DNA of 64,000 bases, from assembly GCF_012273895.1 (NCBI RefSeq), contig NC_052120.1:6643967-6707966 (forward strand), read 5' to 3'. A model generated the notes under the pieces. It saw only the letters and a program-made list of their open reading frames with translations, was not told the origin of the DNA and ran no database searches. Below, one piece after another: positions 45,301 to 58,595 of the stretch; position 1 is the stretch's first letter; every line of letters starts with the position of its first letter. Source of the stretch: Zerene cesonia (Eukaryota; Arthropoda; Insecta; Lepidoptera; Pieridae). The position numbers and the translations under genes were made by a program.

Positions 45301-47805
45301 ACAAGTTGATTAATTTCACACCAGTTAAAAAAAATTATTAAGTCTAGCATTAACTATTATAGTTCGACGCACAACAGAATTTACCAAATTTTTACGTTCC
45401 CATGAAAGTGAGACGAACAACGGGTGACGCAGTAAACCATCAAATGAATGGCCGCGTCCTTAACTTGCTAATTAATTAAGTAGCTAAACTTATTACTACG
45501 ATAGGGCGTGTGGATAAGCACTTTCATCCATATCATCACAGTTGAATACCCCTGTCTTATCGGAATCTAAACACCTTTTGGCCTAACAGCATTTCACTTA
45601 TAACAAAACAATACTTTTTAATTATACAAGTGAGTTATATAATTCAATCTCTGAAATAATTACTAAACTTGAAGTGGACTCCATTTACTTCTTGGTTTGG
45701 ACCTAATGAAATTGATGTACCAATAACCTAGAAATAGATTGCATCGGTTTCTGGCTGTAGGTACTCTAATAAAATATTGATACTACTCCTCGCTGACAAA
45801 GTTCTACATGAAACTGATTTCAAATATACGACAGAAACTTTGATTTCAGAAAGTAATGTATAGTCAAATAATTTAAGTATATTTTTTTAACAATATTACA
45901 ATATATTCTTATAATGTCAATTTTAATTATATTTTAACGAGCGTTTGTCGGATATATGCTTGAACGATTTTTATTCATTCGTATCTAAGTTATCCATTTA
46001 CACTGAGAATTTTTAGAAAAATGCGGAGAATGCAGCATCTATGACCTTGTGACAAATATCTTACTCAAACTATTAGCCTTGGTATTCAAGAAGATTTTAT
46101 ACAAGATTGATGTATAATGTTGGACACATAAAAGAGCTTGGTTATGCTTTTACATAATTGAACTGTATATCGTCAGAATCGAATCGAATAATGAAAACAT
46201 TATCAGATTATCGTCTTTACTTATCAATTGAGATGCATTCCTCGCAGAAAGTAAAATATTTAAATGTATATATATATATAATTATTAATTGATACGATAG
46301 AAAGTGACAGCACAACTTCGTTGTAGGTCTCATTCACTATGTTTAATCTACATTACAAAACCCACTTATTATAAGCAAAGCATATATTGTATATCTTCAC
46401 TCTCAAAGCAAGCAAAATAATAATTACATATATATATTTTGCGGCCCTCCGGTGTCACGTTTCATATTAAAGTCTATTTTATGACAATGTTGATAACATT
46501 AATGCGTTCGCATGTTTCTCTGTTCTTACTTGATATGTTTATCTTCATATACATGACACACATAAAAGTGTTTGGAATATAAATTTTTAAAGGACAACTG
46601 TATATTTTCCTTAGATACAAAATAAACGCGAGCAAATGGTCCGAAAATAAAAACTACGAAATCGTATTCAGTTCCACCAGAGAGTTAAAAGTGTATCAAG
46701 TTTTCGTTGATAAATTCGTGTATCTAACGTTTTGGTCTGTCCCTCGAAATGGTATAGATAACCTTTTATCCTGATTTCAGATAGTCGCTAGTGGGTAGTT
46801 TATTGATCTTTAAATACTAGCCCCTTGAGCTATCAAACTAAACATACAGATGGTTTGAATTTTTCTGTTAAAATATGAATCGCTTTGAGCGCTTTATTTT
46901 CCTTTGCTATAAAATGATAATTCAAGTTATGGACTTGATGATATGATTGTACCATGACCAAACAATCGATCTATACACATAAGTGGTATAAATATATTAA
47001 ATTAGTGCAGTTACCTATACATAATATGTTTACTGTGGTGCAGCAAACGATAGAAGTTAATTAAAATCTTATCATAATTAAATTGCGGTATAAAATGTTG
47101 TCCTATCCTATTTATTTCATTGGAATTGAGTAGTGTGCTACTAAATAACTGTAAAGTTTAATATATAACCATGAATTTTGCTTTTGAATACAAAGACATT
47201 TTAATATTTATTTATAAGATCTTGAAGTAAGAAAAAAGCAAGACGTATCAGGATCGTTTTTGCAATAGTCAGTTGTTACATTATTGAAACAGTTACTATT
47301 TTTATCACAAAAGATAACTTCACAAGTGAAGCGTAAACTTCACAAACAAACTACGGGGAACCGGCAATCTGTGTCAACTCAGATTGCAGGCCGTACACAT
47401 TACTCTTACTACCTACTCTACTCTACTCTTAGTCCTCCTTCTATCTTAGTTTAAGTAATTATAATATCAAAAGTTAGAAAGTATGTATGGTTTACGTTTA
47501 AATATTAGGTTTTTATTAGTTTTAAATATGTGAACAAATGTAGATGATGTTAGATCACAAGCTTTGTTAACATATTATATTACAAACTATTTTAATGTTA
47601 TGAATTATACAATTGTTTTAGTTAAATATTAGATTATAGATCAATATATAAACGTATGGACACTTCATGTGCAGTACATTTCAGTGTTAACTCATTACGT
47701 ATGAATGTTATGAAGCCATACGTGAACAAAATATTGCGTAGAACATTATTAAGTTACATCAAACATATCCACCATAACAGCTTCTTAATAGACTTATCCC
47801 TCAGT
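42366..47805. other. Long non-coding stretch
   Basis: About 5.4 kb, AT-rich. Small inverted repeats such as gtcgagac/gtctcgac (44491-44498 and 44546-44553). No exon, RNA gene or clear repeat family. Confidence 0.4.
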
Positions 47806-47816
47806 TCAACCTACAT

Positions 47817-48151
47817 CATCATCATCAGCCCTTATATGTTCCCACTGCTGGAACACAGGCCTCCTATGAGGGTTCAGGCCATAATCCACCACGCTGGCCT
47901 AGTGCGGGTTGGCAGATGTCACATGTCGTCGAACTTTTTGATTCTCGGACATGCCGGTTTCCTCACGATGTTTTCCTTCACCGCTTTTAAGCAGTGGTGA
48001 TGTTATCTACATGCGCAGATAAATTGAAAAATCAATTTATTTCCTGCACGCTCGCCCGGTCTCGAACCCCGACTTTTCGATTCTGAAGTCCGAGGTTCTC
48101 ACCACTGAGCCACCACTGCACTACTTAGCCACCACTGCACATTTATCATTG
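47817..48151 (-). repeat. tRNA-derived SINE, minus copy with 11-bp target duplication
   Basis: Flanked by tcaacctacat at 47806-47816 and 48152-48162. Minus-strand head: tggctcagtggtgagaacct (A box) and ggggttcgagacc (B box); body with ggaaaccggcatgtccgaga and a tail of repeated atg units. The open frame across it is not a gene. It carries an extra partial head next to the normal one. Confidence 0.88.
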
Positions 48152-48162
48152 TCAACCTACAT

Positions 48163-51100
48163 ATTTATTCTTTACTGATTGTTATTGGTGTATCAGTGAA
48201 GCTACTCCAAGGAATTGACGTCACATTTTCGTCTTCAAATCCCCGCATCGTTTCACTAAGAGGTCACACATCAACAGACTCGCCACGGCTTAGCCAATAG
48301 CGCTTAACCTAGATCGTTTACCGAAAGTTATAAATACTAGTCGTGCCTTGCGTTGTTTACCTACTATGTTACTCTCGGTATCTGTTTGAAGTAGCATTAG
48401 TATAACTAAAAATGTGCCAAACTTCATTCAAAACCGTTAACAGTTGAGTTGAAATCCCATACATATGCAGAAACTCTGTTATAATGATAAATAATAGTAT
48501 AAGATAAAATACAAAAGTTATGTCGACATTATTAATAATTCAATTTTTTCAGAATTAGATATGGATTTTATTTGTTATAGATTCTATGTGTTATACAATT
48601 ATTTAAATTTATATTTTTATTAAGACACGGAACCATGAAGACATTACTATAGAAAAATCAATCCAGAAATAGCAGATGGTAAGGGCTTTAAGAATCGTAG
48701 CACGTACGCAACCTTTTCAATAATTACCGCCCTGTACTAAATACAAGCTATTATTGGCTCTAATACATAACTAGATGGCAACTACAGGGCTCTTATTAAA
48801 CGAATAGCTTATTAATAAAATCGGTTCATATTGATTTGTATATGCCTTAAAAAGTAGTGGAAAGTCATCTATTTTTCTTGACAGAGATAATATTAATATA
48901 AATAATAATATAACAAAGGTAGGAATTACAAGGTAAAGTGCATGTTTAAAGTTATACAATAGTACAGATACTGAATTATTTATGGCAATTAAGTATTTGG
49001 AAAACTTTATACGCACATGCGTATTAAATTTGAAACGTATGTATTCATGTATTTATGGCATCTCTGTCTTTCGCTTTCATTATTTTATTCGAAAATGAAG
49101 TAGAAAGCTAAGAAATCCAAGTGTTTTATATAATAGTTTTAAACTGCGGGAAGACACTGGACGCTGAAGGCTATTTGATAACTTTTTGTTTAATATGAAT
49201 CTATTTAGAAATTATAATAATTTACTTTATTTTAAGTGTAAACTAAAGTTAGATACTAAATTGAAACTTTATTTAGTTACAAATTCATAATTATAATATT
49301 ACAAATTAATGACAAACAACGCTATGAAACTAACAAAAAAATACTAAATAATTTTATTAGTACATTCCATAATTGCCTAATATTTTACATTGTTATTTGA
49401 ACTTAGTGAAAATAAACGAAAATGGAATTGAACTGTCATTAATTACAAGAAAGAGGTATTTAGTAAACCCGAAATCCATTCCGAATAAATGGGTATCCGT
49501 TAATTTAATCTTAAATATATATTATAACATCTTGAGCTATATTTTAAAGGAAATATAGTATTTGAGATAATTGCAAGTGTAAAAAGTGGACAATTAAAAC
49601 TTATTTGATTGATAACAAAAATATTACAATACTTGTATAAAAATGATTTTATTCCACCATAATGGTGGAGTAATGATTACTCACAGAACTATACTATAGA
49701 CATTAAACACCTTCAAAATGAGTTATAAGATGTACATGTCATCTTAAAGATATTAGACTTTATTTTTTTTTAATAAAAACACTAAATGTTTTAACAAATT
49801 TTATTTTTTAATTAAAGCAATTAAAAAAAAACAAGTAATATAAACCTACTTGGAATAAATTGTAAAGTAAATTAAATTATTATAGCGCACGTTCCGTCGT
49901 CCATCATAAAGTTGAAGTTTTGCTTAGAAGATGAGATAAAGTAAATTTTATGTACCATTAGCAATAACAACTTTGTTTATTTTCTTAAGTTAAATTATAA
50001 CAACTGTTGTGTCTTAAATAAAGTACATCTTGTAGGTATGAAATAAATAAGAAAACGTCTTCAGGATACATTAATTTATTATTACCTTTTATTTTCTTAG
50101 AAATTACCCTTAATTACTGTTTCATAAAACAAAAGTATCATTAGCAATTTTACCAGTATTTGTAAGGATTTAAACAGCAATTAGTAGATATCTTATAAAT
50201 AGCAAAACTCTTGAAACCAACAAGCCCTTATCTGGTGGAAAGCCGCAAGTTTTAAATATGACTTTTTCGCCATTAAAAGATTCAGCTCGCTTTGTGGAGG
50301 TTGTATTTCTATTTTTTCAGTGTGACAGAGAGGGATTGTCCTATATCCGGTCTAGCTGTTTACAAATGTGAATAAAGAGTGGACTCTGTAAATAGGTCGC
50401 TTCTGTTAAAAATATTCTACGTGCTTTTGAAACACAGCTTAAGAACATTATAGATTGAGAGAGCTACATGCAGTATATGTAATATTGATATTGAATTTAT
50501 TAGTGTGAGTGTCCTCAAAAGACTCATTACGTATCTTGTGCTAAATATAATAAATATTGGACAATAAAATTATTTCAATAAAAAATTCACGGAATATAAA
50601 TACATAACTTTATTTACGTGTTTAATGTGAAATCCAAAAAGTGAGATGAGAGTGGTCACTCAAGCTTGACAGAGGTACTAGAGCATCGCGTTCTATTCTC
50701 ACTGTACCTATTCCAGATTGGCAAAAAGATCTCTTCAATTCATTTCTGATTTTTTTCAGCTTGACTGGTTTTCGCGTATTAAATTTCCTCCGAGGTACAA
50801 TGTAAGAACGTCGCGAGGTTCCAGATTTATTGGTAAAGGTTAAACGATTGATGGCAGTGATTTCGTGTTTTCTCTATTGGATGAATGAAAATTTATATTA
50901 TTACGCCTACGATGTTATTTATATTATCCTATGTAATAACGAATAATGTTGCTTGATAAGATTTTCAAATTACGTAACGAGCTAATTTAAAATTCTCATT
51001 GGAATGGTAAAATGTTGCATTATTACGTTTTATTCAAAAATGCAGTTCGATATTTTCTTATGGTAGTTAAAGTGACTTGGGATAATTAAGTGCCAAATAT

Positions 51101-53357
51101 TTTGCGTGCGAGAGAGATGGAATGACATTATCTTATTAATTAATTTAGATTTTTAATTAATAATGTATAACACAAATTTCTAATGTAAATATTACTTACT
51201 GGTTAAAAATTAATGTTTATTTTTACTAGCTTAGTTAATAATTTATGTGTCGATATTTGCATATCGTTAAATTTCCTCATAAATTATTTATTTACTGATC
51301 TTGTTATAATTCACGTAAATAAATTACATATTTCACTCTTTTTATATATTTATAGACATTTTAATTGATATATATTTTAAAAGGAACATTCTAGAAGTAG
51401 CTAAAGTTCCTTAAGCTTGGCGAGTTGAAACAAACCAGCCTTATCTAACTTGCATTACTTCCAGTGTTCGACCGCACTTACGGTCGTACCAACATTTTAT
51501 TCACTTCTGCACCAACTGAATATAAAAGTGCACTTGAAAGTTCCTCTGCATATGATATTTATATTAAAAATATTCACGGAGGACGTAATATTGATGCCAC
51601 ACCTGCTCTACTAGTCTGATTTAATAACGGCACCCGTGTTCAATTTTTCCTATGACATCGTAAATTTAATATTTTTACATTGCCATATTCGAAAATACGA
51701 AGCGGCATCCCGAACATAGATATATTGCATCATGTTTAGTACGCTCAACTAAATTGCTTTCAGATATATAATTCCAACGCGAATGTGAACTGACTATGGG
51801 CTTTAGCCCATTTATTTTTTACATTCCGTTATGCTTAATGACTTTTAAAACACGTGAAACTTTACGAACCATTTTACATTGAATGTAATTTACTACTCAA
51901 CAATGGATTTTTTGCATTATCTAATATTCTTAAAAAAGGCATGCATCTTTTACAAACATCAATTACGAGCGTATTTATATTTATATATAGTTAATATTGG
52001 TTTCGAAAAACAAAACATTATTTTAATGCAAAACCATGCACGGTTAAACAAAGAAAAACAAATCCAACTTTCCATTAGCCATTATTCTCAGCGTGAAATT
52101 TCAGTCTCAAAATAAGTCACGAAAAAACCTTTCAACTCAATACAAATAGAGCGAGGTTCAAAATGCATTTCTAATTGATCGCAACTCGATCCTAAGCCTT
52201 CACATAGTGGGAACGATTCCCCATAAAATAAACCGAAACAAAATTGACTCTCAACCCGTCAATACACATTTTTCTTCCGGAAAACTGTGTTTGCCTCAAT
52301 GCGTTTATTTTTAAAACGTTTTCAAAGTTCGCGAGAGTTTTTAGTGGAAATAACTCCATCTGAACGGCATGAAACATCGAAGCCTATGAAGTACTAGATA
52401 TTTCACGAAAAAATAATCAATATGTACATCCATAAACGATTTCATCGAAATTCAAAGGTATCAGAATGGAATGCTTTGTGTGGTTTAGGTAACTTTACAA
52501 AAGTGTAAATGACACGCATACTAGTTTTTATGTTATCTGTATTTGACAAGAACAAAAAATAACGCTTTGTATTAATCAAATACGGGAAAAATCAGCTTTA
52601 TCTGTAACTGGATTTTTTAATAACAACCAGTCCATTTGCATCGGATATGTTAATAGTGTTTTATTATTGCAAAATATACCAATAATTTACAATAAATCCT
52701 TTTCTTTTGAATTAGTATTCGTCGAAGAGAAACTCATTTGTTTATCTAAAATATTTCATGTGCCTGTAGAAAATGGAGCAACATACACTTTTTGTTTTTT
52801 TTTTTTTATAACGAACAGAAGCGATTGAAAGAGGTTCTACTTGGAATATCATAGTTAATATTCTTCATAAAATTTATTGTATTTAGTTAACTATCAATCT
52901 AAAAAAAATAGTTTTATTTCGAATCCGCGGTCTATTCTTCAAACTATATTTAAATCTACACTGAGTCATTATTTTTTATTTTACATCCACAAGTTGTAAA
53001 GATGAAAACATATTAAATATGTGCACTTATAATAAATAATACTAGATGCTCGATTTATTTAATAGTTGGAATTGAAAAAAGCCACATTATGCACCAGTCG
53101 GCAGTGAACGCCATCTGCTTTAGTCGTTACGAGGGTTATTACTTCTCGCCAAGTGAGAATCCACTGAAATCTGCGTCTTATATTATTCTAATGAGATGTT
53201 ACATAAACCCTTCAAGAATTGTAAAATAGCTCACCGCAATTTTTCTATCGATTTGCCATTGTCAGGAGGATTGTCTATATATTGTGTGTTTTTATTTTTT
53301 TCTCTGATTTACATAGGTACTTGTTATTGTAAAATTAAAATTTAGTGATGTATTTAA
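48163..53357. other. Long non-coding stretch
   Basis: About 5.2 kb, AT-rich. Includes a promoter-like patch near 48290-48410. No exon or repeat family that I can support. Confidence 0.4.
48290..48412 (+). promoter_or_regulatory. Promoter-like patch (CCAAT and TATA motifs)
   Basis: agccaatagcgc lies about 35 bp before ttataaatacta, then 70 bp to aaaaatg. The frame from that ATG stops after 11 codons, so no product is evident. It may be chance or part of an old repeat. Confidence 0.15.
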
Positions 53358-53655
53358 TCATCAGCCCATATTTCTTTCGACTGCAGGAACAGGGCCCTCC
53401 TATGAAGGTTCAGGCCATCGACCACGCTGTCCAAGTGCGATTTGGCAGATGTCGCATGTGGTCAAGCTTTTGACTCTTCGACGCGCCGGTATCCACACGA
53501 TGTTTTTCTTCACCGTTTCGGACAGTGGTGATGTAGATGATGACAGATAAATTGAAAATTCTGAGTCTATGAGTGCCTTGCGCGGTATCACCTTGTCGGG
53601 TCTCGAACCCTCAAGTTTTCGTTTGAAGTCCGAGGCTCTAGCTACTGAGCCTGAG
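53358..53655 (-). repeat. tRNA-derived SINE, diverged minus copy
   Basis: Contains catcagcccatatttctttc, ggttcaggccatcgaccacg, cttcaccgtttcggacagtg and gggtctcgaaccctcaag (B box reversed), in the same order as 47817-48151 but with many changes. Target duplication not seen. Confidence 0.78.
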
Positions 53656-53718
53656 GTATGTTATATTCGAATGTATGTGTTATATATACATTTATTTAAA
53701 GTGACATAATATTTCAAT

Positions 53719-53899
53719 AAAAACGGTGAAGGTAAACATCGTGAGGAAACCGGCATGTCCAAGAATCAAAAGTTCGACGACATGTGACATCTGCCAACCC
53801 GCACTTGGCCAGCGTGGTGGATTATGGCCTAAACCCTCATAGGAGGCCTGTGTCCCAGCAGTGGGAACATATATGGGCTGATGATGATGATGATGATGA
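53719..53899 (+). repeat. tRNA-derived SINE, 3' part only
   Basis: aaaaacggtgaaggtaaaca through ccagcagtgggaacatatat to a (GAT)n tail matches the second half of 55399-55701. The tRNA-like head is absent (5' truncated). Confidence 0.85.
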
Positions 53900-55385
53900 A
53901 TATTTCAATTGTGACCAAAAATGTTAACTTTATTTGTATACTTCTTTGTAAAGATATTTTTCGCGAATCTATTCTTAAAATTCAGGTAAATACCATGAAA
54001 TAATATTGAAAACATTTCTAAGAATAGCCAATTTTGTATATTGGGAATTAGCCTACTTATAAGATTTGTACAAACACTAATTATAGGTTATGCGATCTGA
54101 TGTAAATGAAGTATTATTATTTTTAGAAAAATAACAATAAGGGTTAAATTTTAAATATTTTATAAAATGCTGGCATTCCGACCTAAATAACTGTCCCAAC
54201 ACATTCCTTTTGTCCGGTGGTTTTATAAAAGCTAGAGTCCAAAGGCTCAACAGAGAAGGACAACACAAGAGTTATTTTATACATATTGTAAATGTTTAAT
54301 TACATTAATTAATTAACTATCTATTTCCCAGTCGATTTCTTTACAAGTGTCTTTTCTAATATTAAATTGTAATTGGGGTGTTTTATTTTGAATATAAATT
54401 AGAATATAATAATATCCATCCAGTGTTATTTATATAGAGAATAAATATAAATTCATTTAAATTGTCGCTTCTGAGTTTTATTTTCTACAGATAGCTGTTA
54501 TCTGTTTTTTTCTGCTTTATATATCTTCATGTTTTGCCTAACATAAAAACTAATAATAAACACATAATAAAGGTGGAAGGTCATTGTGAAGTTTATTCAA
54601 ACGTAACACGTTCGATTGCCGACAATCGGATGAAGCACTTGCAATGTTTAAATCAATTAGTACTCACGTTTGAATTGCGACGAATCGATAACTGAACAAA
54701 CAACAAATGTAAATTCTCCGCAGCAAGAATGGAGAGAAAATGTTGTTCACGTTTTAAAAACAGTAAACTGTTATACAGCGCAATATAATATAATTATAGG
54801 CGAATTGTTATAGCGAATTAGATTATTCGAATAATTTATAAACCGCTGCATAAATGTTAACTACAAAAATCTTGTATGGAATAATTTACATTGTAAATTC
54901 CTATTGGAACATGTATTGCTTTGATAATAAAATGTAGTTTGTAAGTATAAGGATTGCATATGAATAGCACAAATTGTAATCTATTTATTGGTTTCACGAC
55001 ACTTATTACTTAAACATTTATAGTCAAGAAAACATTAAGTGGAAATTTCATCAGTAAAATGTTGCGCTGTTATGAAGAAACATGAATCAGTTTTTTACAA
55101 TCCGTCAAGACAAAACCATATGCACAGCTTGATAATGAAATTGAAGTGACATACATTATGTTGTTCGAGTTGCAACATGTGTCATATAGAGGATACAAGA
55201 GGACAAAAGAGGATTTAATTAAATTGATGTCATGCATGTACAGTGACAGGTGTGAACAGATTCAGTTGAATCATTGGAATAATTATTCATAATTAATAAA
55301 ATTTAAGTTTTTGCCCGTTATGTTATAAATTGCTAAGAGAAGAGAGAAAGGGGTATTTGTATGAATTGGATATTTAGTTATTGGT
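53900..55385. other. Non-coding, no supported feature
   Basis: AT-rich; no exon or repeat family. Confidence 0.4.
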
Positions 55386-55398
55386 ATTTTTAAAGAAT

Positions 55399-55701
55399 GT
55401 GCAGTGGTGGCTCAGTGGTGAGAACCTCGGACTTCAAAATCGATAAGTCGGGGTTCGAGACCGGGCGAGCGTGCAGGAAATAAATTGATTTTTCAATTTA
55501 TCTGCGCATGTAGATAACATCACCACTGCTTAAAACGGTGAAGGAAAACATCGTGAGGAAACCGGCATGTCCGAGAATCAAAAGTTCGACGACATGTGAC
55601 ATCTGCCAACCCGCACTTGGCCAGCGTGGTGGATTATGGCCTGAACCCTCATAGGAGGCCTGTGTCCCAGCAGTGGGAACATATAAGGGCTGATGATGAT
55701 G
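55399..55701 (+). repeat. Full-length tRNA-derived SINE with 13-bp target duplication
   Basis: Flanked by atttttaaagaat at 55386-55398 and 55702-55714. Head gtgcagtggtggctcagtgg (A box) and cggggttcgagaccgg (B box), body with acatcgtgaggaaaccggca, tail (TGA)n. The perfect target duplication points to a recent retrotransposition. Confidence 0.92.
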
Positions 55702-57019
55702 ATTTTTAAAGAATATTCTGTTGATATTTTTATTTAAATACACCAAATTATATTCCCCATCTAAATGTATCAGTTTATTACAAAAAGACGTATAACGAAT
55801 GACAAATATTTATTTTTCGTTTCATGGTTGTTTGAAAACTAAACTTGGAAGACATGAAGAGAAATCAATACGCGCAAACATATTTGGGTTGATAACATGA
55901 AATATAAAGGACAGAAACTTCTAGAAAACAGTTTATTGCACCAGGTAATTTGTGGTAAGTAAAAAGTTTTCAAATGAAGCAAAGTTTCTGAAAACATCAG
56001 ATTCCTTGCCGGGAAGATTTCTATAAACATGTACACGAAGTGCACATTACGTTCATGTGTTTATTACGTCTCTTATTTAATATGAAATCTAGATATTATT
56101 ACAATAATTTATTGCATTTTCTATGTATTGAATAATCACAAACTTAATATTTTTTTCGGATTTGCGCCTGAAGTTCAAACCTATTATGTGCTGTCGATCC
56201 ATTAATATATCCATTATTATATTGTATAATCCCCTTTTTGTTATTGTTGTCTCTATTGAAAAATCAATTTCAATTGATCGTTCGATTATAGATACATCTT
56301 ATCAGTTTGTAGATAAAGAGTAAATACAGTGATGATGTGATCTTGCTCATTTTTATTTAATTTTTTATTCACAACAGCTTTTCTTCCTATTATACTTACA
56401 TATTTATAGCTCTGTACAATGAATACAATAGTTGAAGAAAAGACAAAATAGTGAACAAACGATAATCGATTTATCGGCATCAGAAACTCAATCTTGAAGT
56501 TTGAACCACGCAGCTAAAATTTGTTGCCACTTCACTTCTTGAAATATTTACTCGAGAGCGATCTTAGACATATTAGCGGATTGATCGGAATTGAAGTGCC
56601 GAGTTGTTGATTTATTAATTAATTTGGATTTAAAGTCAACTCTCTATTAAATTATGGAATATATAGAAATAATATTATGGAAATGCAAGAGGCGTGTAGT
56701 GTCTGCAGGGATATCAATACGGTTTTTATGAGTAGTTAAAATAGTATACATGTAAAGATAAACGCTCATAAAGCATTATCTACATTATGTACTAAACTAA
56801 GTGTGTTATTCGCCTTTTTAACGCAACATGGAAAATCATTTGTATATTCAAGAAACGACAAGAAGGTCGCTTTGCTTTTCACCCGACGAGGTTCTCAATC
56901 CGTCTGAATTTTGTATTGGTTTTGTAACTTGATAACTCCGTGGGTTGGGAAAAGATTGACGTGATTAATTTTGTGTTTGAGAAATTGTTATTATTCGGTC
57001 TGATTTTAGAATTCGGAGT

Positions 57020-57045
57020 GGGAGGGACGGGACGGGGGGACAGGG
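57020..57045 (+). other. G-quadruplex motif
   Basis: gggagggacgggacgggggg followed by acaggg: five G runs of three or more with loops of one to three bases. It stands out in AT-rich surroundings. Confidence 0.75.
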
Positions 57046-58547
57046 ACGTGGTGACCTTATTTAAGAAAATTCCTATTTATATCATAAGTATAGTAAAAGC
57101 TGTGAATGGATTTGCGGAGGGATTTGTGGTCATTTATGAAACGGAAGTAATATCTTGAATTCATTGTATATTTTTTCGAACAGAAGCATTTCATGATTCA
57201 TATATTCAGACATTCATATCCAGACATAATAAAAAGGAAACCTTTAAAACAGCCTGGCTAATAAATAATGGCCTAGCGTGCACGTAAGCAGTGGCGATTA
57301 AGTCTAAATTATATCCTAGTGATGCACCGCATTCGGATTTAGTACAAATTTATTCTAGAATACGAAAAACAGCGGGCGAAGGCCAAACGGTAATAAAAGA
57401 ATCCCCTGATCTGGTCTAAATTACTACGCGGTATATGTAATCCGCCTCGCCTCAGAGCGGCATTAATGCATTCTCCTTCGCCGAGAGGTAAGCTTCTTAG
57501 AATAGTTGAGCTGGAGCCAACGTTGCTCTTTAGTTGCTTATGTAATTCTTAAATTATAATGCAACTAGCTGTTGCCTTCATGGGCGCGCTATAGATTTGA
57601 ACTCACTCTTTATTTCCTTCCAAGAACCCACAAAGTAGGCTACTTAACTTTTCCAACATGTCATTGAAAACCTCACGTGTGATCTAGAATTTCTAGAATA
57701 ACAATATTTGCCTCTATAAATAGTCAGTAGACAAAATAATTAAGAAACGGGATGTAAATAATTCATCCTTCCACAACGTATTTTTTACGTATTAAAAATC
57801 CAACAACAAACTTCAAAAAAATGTTTGTAGGTTTCATCTATCAAATGAAATATTAAGTTAAGCTTTTTAAATTTTTTGTACGAATCTCATTTTAATGAAC
57901 TATTAGCTAAAAGATTTCACAACAAATGAAGATGATACAGTAGAATGTTATAATTCCAGAATATTAAGTTAAGAGTTAATTAATTCATACAATTGTAAAA
58001 AGAACATATTCATCGGAGCTTTCAGCATGAACCGCAATTAAACCTTAATTCTACTGAGTTCAGTTTCATGCAACTATTGTAACAAAAAACATTGTATGAT
58101 TACTGAACTAAAATTAACGTATTTCAATATTATTAAAGGGCAGCTAGTGTTAACAACAACGAAAATATAATCCTGCTGTCAACAAAAATCACTAGTAAAA
58201 CCAATCACGATAAAAGCATCATAACAAATCAGATACGTAAATTGGCCATTATTACAAAGGCTGAGTGTTAATATACTACTCTATTACATTCCGAATCAGT
58301 CACATTAGCTATTTGACATGACCCAACTCAATCTGCCAGAATCATTGCTACTGACATAAACCTCGAATCGACGTTAATAACGGCCATTTATAAATCCCAT
58401 ATGTTTTGATTTATTAGTAGCATATTGCTACGACTGTCCGTAGCCCGTAGTACTCTTGCTATTGGGTCGAGTTGTCTTTTGGGATTGCGGACCTCGAGTG
58501 CAATTTTTTATTTCGTCTATGACTTTTCAAAAATCGTTTACGAAACA

Positions 58548-58595
58548 TTTTCGTTCATCTTGTTGAGGAAATGTTCGCTCATCTTGTTGAGGAAA
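58548..58595. repeat. 24-bp tandem pair
   Basis: ttcgttcatcttgttgagga and ttcgctcatcttgttgagga are adjacent units, differing at two or so positions over 24 bp. Confidence 0.8.

Noticed and set aside
47656..48000. 114-codon open frame
   Set aside because: Most of it is the reverse strand of a SINE bounded by target duplications.
55498..55746. 82-codon open frame on the minus strand
   Set aside because: Lies over the SINE at 55399-55701; its translation resembles the one from the other SINE copy, so it is repeat sequence and not a gene family.
56940..57158. 72-codon plus-strand frame containing the G-rich motif
   Set aside because: No recognisable domain, no start context and no splice signals in frame; likely chance.
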